From the NCBI GenBank assembly GCA_002315715.1, contig DCHY01000039.1:1-10641 (forward strand): a stretch of DNA of 10,641 nt. Reading direction: 5' to 3'. The DNA is from Clostridiales bacterium UBA1740. GTDB lineage: Bacteria; Bacillota; Clostridia; Oscillospirales; CAG-272. Positions 6,883 to 10,641 of this stretch are shown here, one piece after another. The position numbers were made by a program, and so were the translations under genes. The notes beneath the pieces were generated by a model. The model was not told the DNA's origin and ran no database searches. It was given only the letters and a program-made list of their open reading frames with translations. Numbering within the stretch: position 1 is the first letter of the stretch; each line of letters starts with the position of its first letter.

Positions 6883-7617
6883 TTATTCACCTCTCAATAA
6901 AGCGATGAGGCGGTGTCTGACAAGGTCGGAAGAGTAGGGCTCGTCCTCAATGTCAAGGGAAAAGACCGCTTCTTGGATATCCGTTAAACGGTGAGCGTCC
7001 GAGGACACTACTCGTTTTATGGTCGTGAGTTTTTGATAGGTTTTGCCGAGGGCGTCCGCACTTTCGGCTTGCTTGCATTCGTAAGCCGTGTAGGGCGGGT
7101 CATCGGGGAAGGTTCCGAGCGTTTCGATAATGCCGTTGCCCGGTCGGTCGATGTGGGCGGGGAAACAGACACCGCCTCTTTTCGTCACTTCGGCGTAGGC
7201 TTCTTCCACCGTCAGCGAGGCGGCGTTCCAAAGCAGTTTGTCCGGCGTTCCGACGGGTTCGTCGTCCTCGCCGATTAAAATCTGATTGCCGAAAATTTCC
7301 GGTTTGTTTTCGACGAAAGGACGAAGCGTGTCGACATAGTCGTCAAACGAGAGCGCCGCATCCAACGACGGGAACAGGCACACGACGTGGATATCTTCCG
7401 CCGTCGTCAGTTCCATGCCGGGAATGGGAATCAAACCGAGTTTTTTTGCCTGCTTGAAAAAAGCCGGGCAGTTCTTGGAGGAATTGTGGTCGGTCAGTGC
7501 CACGATTTGCAGACCGTTTAACATCGCCATACCGGCAATGTTTCCGGGCGTCATGTCGTCATCCGCGCAGGGCGATAGACAGGAATGAATATGCAAATCG
7601 CAGAAATAACGGCTCAC
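6883..7617 (-). CDS. PHP-domain metal-dependent phosphoesterase
   Basis: Polymerase-and-histidinol-phosphatase (PHP) family protein; members hydrolyse phosphoesters with a metal cluster in a TIM-like barrel. Over 244 residues the metal-binding motifs are all visible: CDLHIHSCLSPC (H9, H11), LTDHNS (D43, H44), GMELTTAEDIHVVCLF (E69, H77), CFPAHIDRP (H155) and VVSSDAHRL (D207, H209). It resembles the YciV/TrpH-like stand-alone phosphoesterases rather than DNA polymerase PHP domains. GTG at 7617 is preferred because it overlaps the preceding stop as GTGA, suggesting coupled translation; neither it nor the in-frame GTG at 7653 has a good ribosome site, but the motif-bearing protein starts just after 7617. 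Embedded among two ATPases, two DRTGG proteins and HydS, it may remove a phosphate placed by the ATPases or act on a nucleotide signal. The substrate is unknown. Confidence 0.88.
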   Translation of the reverse strand: MSRYFCDLHIHSCLSPCADDDMTPGNIAGMAMLNGLQIVALTDHNSSKNCPAFFKQAKKLGLIPIPGMELTTAEDIHVVCLFPSLDAALSFDDYVDTLRPFVENKPEIFGNQILIGEDDEPVGTPDKLLWNAASLTVEEAYAEVTKRGGVCFPAHIDRPGNGIIETLGTFPDDPPYTAYECKQAESADALGKTYQKLTTIKRVVSSDAHRLTDIQEAVFSLDIEDEPYSSDLVRHRLIALLRGE

Positions 7618-7952
7618 GGTTTGGAAGCAAGGGGATCGGAAAGCGCGAGACACAGTTCATAGGCGGGCAAATCCGCCGCGAGAACGTTGACGCGATTCTC
7701 CCTTGCGGCTTCGACGGCATCCGGGGGAAGAGTGGTCCCTTCCGCCAAAATGACACACGAAACTTCCGAAAGACTGCCGACGGCAACGACGTTTTTATTC
7801 GTCATGATCGTCACCCAGGCATTGTGTTTTTCCAAATGGCTCATCGCACGGCTGAGAAGATCGCCGACGTAAACGCCTTCGATTTCGGCGTCGGGATTGT
7901 CAAGGACAACCGCCTTCAGCGAAACGGCTTTCAAAAGGTCCGATACTTTCAT
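7614..7952 (-). CDS. Stand-alone DRTGG-domain protein (second copy)
   Basis: 112-residue protein consisting of little more than a DRTGG-like domain, a ligand-binding-type fold otherwise found in some phosphotransacetylases and CBS-domain pyrophosphatases; its function is not established. The sequence MKVSDLLKAVSLKAVV, then YVGDLLSRAM (28-37), AWVTIMTNKNVVAVG, VILAEG and VLAADLPAYELCLAL aligns by eye with the other DRTGG protein at 9729-10076, including the shared xAYExC near the C-terminus. The two are diverged paralogs. ATG at 7952 overlaps the HydS stop (ATGA), with GGAGG about 10 bases upstream, and its stop overlaps the PHP start (GTGA). It likely binds a small ligand or partner protein in the HydS module. 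I see no catalytic motif. Confidence 0.78.
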   Translation of the reverse strand: MKVSDLLKAVSLKAVVLDNPDAEIEGVYVGDLLSRAMSHLEKHNAWVTIMTNKNVVAVGSLSEVSCVILAEGTTLPPDAVEAARENRVNVLAADLPAYELCLALSDPLASKP

Positions 7953-9292
7953 TCCTTCTTGTCCTCCGTCTTTGTCTCCATACCGCGTTTGCCGCGGATC
8001 TTATTGAGCGCCGCCTCGTCTTTATGCTGCTTCAAATATTCGTGGAACAGCATACGCATGATAACGGTGCATTCGTCCGCCGTGGTTTCTCCTTTGACGA
8101 TGTCTTCGGCAAAAGCCATACAGGTCGGCGCACCGCAGGAACCACAGTCAATCATCGGCAAATTCTTGGCGATGTTTTGAATCTCGTTCATCATGCGATG
8201 GGCTTCGTTTTTGTCGTCGGAGAGGAGATTGTAGGGGTTGTATTCGATTATATTTTTATTGAAAAATTCTTCGGGAATCCATTCGCTCGCAGGGCGATTG
8301 GGCGAAACCGGCAAATACCGTTTGAGTGCCTGCAACCTTGCCTGTGCGATAAAGGGATTGGTCACCGTCATGGCACCGCCGACACATCCGCCGTCACACG
8401 CGTTGAGCTCCACGAATTCGAGGTCCGTAATTTCGGAATTGTCGATTTGGTCGAGCACGCGGATACAGTTCTCAATGCCGTCTGCCGCGAGGTAACTGGT
8501 GTTGAAAATCGCCGTGGATTCACCGCCTGCCGTTGCCCAACTGATGCCGATAATACCGGCTTCGGTGGCTTCGAGGGGTTCGTCCTCACGCTTTTTCATG
8601 ACGTCAAGCAGTGCAAAATACACGTCGCGAACCGAGATGGTGGCGTCAATGTAGTTGCGTTCTCCTGCAAAATCGTTCTTGACGTAACTGACTTTGGCAG
8701 GACAGGGAGAGATAAAAATGATACCGATATCCTCGTCTTTCAACTCGGGATGCAGTTCTTTCACCTTTTTTCTTGCCAAATAAGCGGCAATATCCATGGG
8801 CGGAAGAATCGGCATGACTTGGTCGAGAAGACAGGGGTAGTTGGTGGAAATCATACGAACGATCGCCGGGCAGGCAGAACTGATGACCGGTTTTTTGACG
8901 TCCTCACGCTTAATGTAAAGGCGCGTATAAGCCGAGACAAGCTCTGCGGCGCTCGCCACCTCGAAAACGTCCGAAAAGCCGAGGTCTTTCAAACCGCGGA
9001 TGATATATCCGATGTTGTCAAGACGGTCAAACTGTCCGTAGAGGGAGGGTGCGGGAAGTGCCACGGGATATTTGTAATCTCCGATACAACAGAGAGGATC
9101 GTGGGTAGCTTTTTTTGCTTTGTAAGGGCATACTTTGATGCACTCGCCGCAATCAATGCAGCGGTCAGCCCGAATGACGGCACGTCCGTCACGGATGCGA
9201 ATCGCCTCCGTCGGGCATCTTTTGAGGCAGGTGGTACAGCCCTTGCATTTCTCCGTTTCAAGGGAAACGGAATGCTTGTAACTAACAGCCAT
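7949..9292 (-). CDS. hydS: Putative sensory [FeFe] hydrogenase (HydS type, group C/D-like)
   Basis: Homolog of the H-cluster domain with its own N-terminal two-cluster ferredoxin domain (C16/C19/C22/C26 and C45/C48/C51/C55) and a C-terminal four-Cys Fe-S domain (CGSCGAPTC: C383, C386, C391, with C408). The H-cluster motifs are reduced relative to HydA: SSACPA (138-143, A140 then C141), SPCPAKV (C197) and LNACDGGCVGG (C299, C303). All four cubane ligands are kept, but the proton-relay Cys is Ala, the change described for sensory HydS proteins such as that of Thermotoga maritima. It lacks the [2Fe-2S] and His-ligated clusters and the C-terminal tail of HydA, and no PAS domain is present. 447 residues; ATG at 9292 has GAGG about 5 bases upstream. 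It sits at the centre of the six-gene module between hndA and hndB. A sensor role is inferred; slow catalysis or electron transfer to a partner is possible. Confidence 0.88.
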   Translation of the reverse strand: MAVSYKHSVSLETEKCKGCTTCLKRCPTEAIRIRDGRAVIRADRCIDCGECIKVCPYKAKKATHDPLCCIGDYKYPVALPAPSLYGQFDRLDNIGYIIRGLKDLGFSDVFEVASAAELVSAYTRLYIKREDVKKPVISSACPAIVRMISTNYPCLLDQVMPILPPMDIAAYLARKKVKELHPELKDEDIGIIFISPCPAKVSYVKNDFAGERNYIDATISVRDVYFALLDVMKKREDEPLEATEAGIIGISWATAGGESTAIFNTSYLAADGIENCIRVLDQIDNSEITDLEFVELNACDGGCVGGAMTVTNPFIAQARLQALKRYLPVSPNRPASEWIPEEFFNKNIIEYNPYNLLSDDKNEAHRMMNEIQNIAKNLPMIDCGSCGAPTCMAFAEDIVKGETTADECTVIMRMLFHEYLKQHKDEAALNKIRGKRGMETKTEDKKE

Positions 9293-9309
9293 AATGACCT
9301 CGGGGAAGA

Positions 9310-9732
9310 TCAGAGCAGAACGACCATCGTGATAGTCGTGCCGACGCCGACTTCCGTATCAATTTTCATATCGTCGGTATATTTTTTCATGTTGGGCAAG
9401 CCCATGCCGGCGCCGAATCCGAGCGCACGGATGTTGTCACGGGCGGTGGAAAATCCTTCTTGCATGGCAAGTTCGACATCGGCAATACCGGGACCTTTGT
9501 CGGCGAGAATAATGGTGATTCTGTCGTCGGTGATTTCCACGTCTGCCACACCGCCGTTTGCGTGAATAACCATATTGATTTCTCCCTCGTACATGGCGAT
9601 GGAGACTTTTCGGATGACCTCGGGAGAATATCCGAGTTTGCGCAGGTTCTGTTTGAGTGCCACGGATGCTTCGCCGGCGGAAGAGAAGTTCTCTCCGTCC
9701 ACGTCATAGTGAAAACGCAGCGGCTCCGTCAT
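9310..9732 (-). CDS. SpoIIAB/RsbW-like GHKL ATPase (anti-sigma-factor-type Ser/Thr kinase fold)
   Basis: 140-residue single-domain ATP-binding protein, the usual length for RsbW, RsbT and SpoIIAB. N box IAMYEGEINMVIHANGG contains E49 and N53, the four-residue spacing of the catalytic Glu46 and Mg-binding Asn50 of SpoIIAB, so kinase activity is plausible. G1 box is ADKGPGI (D78, G80, G82), G2 is GFGAGMGLPNMKKYTD (105-120), and GVGTTITMVV closes the fold. No STAS-domain anti-anti-sigma partner and no sigma factor is encoded nearby, so it is probably not part of a classical partner-switching pair here. ATG at 9732 overlaps the preceding DRTGG stop (ATGA), with AGAGGTGA just upstream; HydS starts 17 bases after its stop. 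The likely client is a module protein (DRTGG or HydS), which is inference. Confidence 0.85.
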   Translation of the reverse strand: MTEPLRFHYDVDGENFSSAGEASVALKQNLRKLGYSPEVIRKVSIAMYEGEINMVIHANGGVADVEITDDRITIILADKGPGIADVELAMQEGFSTARDNIRALGFGAGMGLPNMKKYTDDMKIDTEVGVGTTITMVVLL

Positions 9733-10076
9733 ACTTCACCTCTGCCGAGACCGGCGTGGTACAGTCGGCCGCACGCCTCGTATGCGCGCAGTTTCGTGTG
9801 CATCATGACGATACCGGACTCTTTAGCCAAAGCAACCATCTCGGCGGTAGGCATCTTGCCGCGCACCATGACGATACAAACCATATCCATCATGGCCGCC
9901 GTACGGATGACTTGCGTATTCAAAAGACCGGTCAAAAGAACGCCTTGGTCTTTGACATAGGCAAGAACGTCGCTCATCATATCGCTGCAACAAGCGGAAG
10001 ATACTTCGTTCTCCAAGCTTTCGCCGCCACAGAGAACTTCCGCGTCAAGCAGTCTTTGAATCTCGCTGATTTTCAT
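9729..10076 (-). CDS. Stand-alone DRTGG-domain protein (first copy)
   Basis: 115-residue single-domain protein. MKISEIQRLLDAEVLCGG is followed by SDMMSDVLAYVKDQGVLLTG (31-50), TQVIRTAAMMDMVCIVMVRG (54-73) and GIVMMHTKLRAYEACGRLYH, a DRTGG-like alternation of strands and helices. It has no transit signal, metal site or catalytic motif. Cys29 and Cys30 are adjacent (SACCSD), the only notable cysteine feature. The start is the ATG at 10076 that overlaps the hndA stop by one base (TAATG); longer frame extensions into hndA are not coding. It overlaps the next ATPase gene by four bases. The pairing of a DRTGG gene with a GHKL ATPase gene occurs twice in the module. Role unknown; a ligand-binding or phospho-accepting regulator is a guess. 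Confidence 0.78.
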   Translation of the reverse strand: MKISEIQRLLDAEVLCGGESLENEVSSACCSDMMSDVLAYVKDQGVLLTGLLNTQVIRTAAMMDMVCIVMVRGKMPTAEMVALAKESGIVMMHTKLRAYEACGRLYHAGLGRGEV

Positions 10077-10576
10077 TACAGTGCTTTGTATTTGGCAATA
10101 ATGCCGGCAACGTCGTCTACACCGAGTCTGCCGTAAACTTCGTCGTTTATGGTAAGGACGGGAGCCAAGCCGCAAGCGCCGACGCAGCGGCAAGCGGAAA
10201 GAGAAAATTTGCGGTCTTCGGTGCATTCGTCAGCACCGATGCCGAGGATTTCCTGAAGTTTGTCGTAAATGAGACCGGAACCTTTGACGTAGCAAGCGGT
10301 ACCGAGGCAGATGGAAACGTTGTATTCACCTTTGGGAGAAAGAGCGAACTGTGCGTAAAACGTCGATACGCCGTAAACTTTCTCCATGGGAACGTCCATG
10401 CCTTCCGCAATCATCTTTTGCACTTCGAAAGGAAGATATCCGTAGATACCCTGTGCTTCCTGCATGACGGCCATCAAACGGCTTTTGTCGCTTTTGTTGG
10501 CTTCGATGACAGCTTTGAGTTGTGCTTCCTGTTCCTTGGTTCCCTGGAAGGGAAGACGGGAAATTTTCTTAAGCAT
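10076..10576 (-). CDS. hydC: NuoE-like [2Fe-2S] subunit of bifurcating hydrogenase (HydC/HndA)
   Basis: Thioredoxin-fold [2Fe-2S] electron carrier, homologous to the 24-kDa NuoE subunit of complex I, working next to the HydB flavin site. 166 residues, normal length: an N-terminal helical bundle (about 14-75) with SRLMAVMQEAQGIYGYLP and VYGVSTFYAQF, then the cluster-binding domain with CLGTACY (C90, C95) and CRCVGACGLAPVL (C131, C135; an extra C129 is nearby). ATG at 10576 has AGGAGG 8 bases upstream, the best ribosome site in the operon. It is the first gene of the minus-strand operon; the stop overlaps the first DRTGG gene by one base. Its partners hydB and hydA lie about 4-6 kb downstream, split off by the inserted module. 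The name hndA applies equally. Confidence 0.95.
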   Translation of the reverse strand: MLKKISRLPFQGTKEQEAQLKAVIEANKSDKSRLMAVMQEAQGIYGYLPFEVQKMIAEGMDVPMEKVYGVSTFYAQFALSPKGEYNVSICLGTACYVKGSGLIYDKLQEILGIGADECTEDRKFSLSACRCVGACGLAPVLTINDEVYGRLGVDDVAGIIAKYKAL

Positions 10577-10598
10577 TTGTTAAACCTCCTGAATTTTG

Positions 10599-10616
10599 AC
10601 GGTCCCGAAAGACCGT
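10599..10616 (-). promoter_or_regulatory. Short hairpin in the 5' leader of the hydrogenase operon
   Basis: On the minus strand ACGGTC and GACCGT form a perfect 6-base stem around a 6-base loop, ending about 9 bases before the AGGAGG site of hydC. It could stabilise the mRNA or serve as a DNA operator downstream of the promoter. Nothing matches a known riboswitch. Confidence 0.35.
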
Positions 10617-10625
10617 GTCTTTCTA

Positions 10626-10641
10626 TATAATATAGGACAGA
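10626..10641 (-). promoter_or_regulatory. Probable -10 region of the hydrogenase operon promoter (cut by window edge)
   Basis: An AT-rich stretch with TATATT, TATTAT and TATATAG registers on the minus strand lies about 50 bases before hydC. Any -35 box would be beyond 10641, so this is tentative. Confidence 0.35.

Noticed and set aside
7618..7653. Upstream GTG start for the PHP gene at 7653
   Set aside because: It would add 12 residues without family similarity and overlap the DRTGG gene more deeply; no ribosome site supports it over the GTGA overlap at 7617.
8024..9565. 513-codon plus-strand open frame opposite hydS
   Set aside because: Antisense shadow of hydS and the RsbW-like ATPase gene; no motif or credible start context.
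10577..10583. TTGTTAA next to the hydC start as a Rex (NADH-responsive repressor) site
   Set aside because: Only one half-site is present; the partner half TTAACAA at the right spacing is absent, and it falls between ribosome site and start codon.
10626..10631. Perfect plus-strand TATAAT suggesting a promoter leaving the window to the right
   Set aside because: No -35-like hexamer exists 16-18 bases upstream, and the stretch is nearly palindromic, so it more simply belongs to the minus-strand operon promoter.
1..10641. CRISPR arrays, tRNA or rRNA genes, insertion sequences, attachment sites
   Set aside because: No spaced repeats, RNA gene signatures, transposase motifs or terminal repeats were found in a reading by eye.

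Overview
The window reads as a chromosomal stretch of a strictly anaerobic, fermentative Firmicute, most likely an uncultured Clostridia-class organism. The basis is strong AGGAGG-type Shine-Dalgarno sites, -35/-10 promoters with 17-bp spacers, roughly balanced base composition, Clostridia-like serC-serA gene order, and a multimeric NAD(P)-linked [FeFe] hydrogenase of the HydABC/HndABCD type. No mobile elements, CRISPR arrays, tRNAs or rRNAs were seen.

Left part (1-2121): a minus-strand serine biosynthesis pair, serC followed by serA (serA runs off the left edge), diverges from a plus-strand HD-domain protein. The 219-bp gap between them holds two good sigma-A-like promoters facing apart and two small dyads. 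Positions 2122-2305 are a convergent intergenic region with two terminator-like hairpins, one for the HD gene and one at the end of the hydrogenase operon.

Right part (2306-10576): ten genes on the minus strand, nearly all overlapping or closely spaced, apparently one operon read from 10576 down to 2306. Its outer genes are a complete electron-bifurcating-type hydrogenase: hndA/hydC (NuoE-like), then, far downstream, hndB (Trx-like ferredoxin), hndC/hydB (NuoF-like) and hndD/hydA (catalytic [FeFe] subunit). Between hndA and hndB lie six genes that look like a signalling module: DRTGG-domain protein, SpoIIAB/RsbW-like ATPase, a HydS-type (putative sensory) [FeFe] hydrogenase, a second DRTGG protein, a PHP phosphoesterase, and a second ATPase resembling a histidine-kinase catalytic domain with no phosphoacceptor domain.

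Inferred working model: the HndABCD complex couples NAD(P)H and reduced ferredoxin to H2. HydS, with an H-cluster site altered from Cys to Ala at the usual proton-relay position, reports H2 or redox state. Two GHKL ATPases, two DRTGG proteins and a PHP phosphoesterase could form a phosphorylation or nucleotide-based relay. The hydrogenase parts rest on clear motifs. The wiring of the module is inference only.
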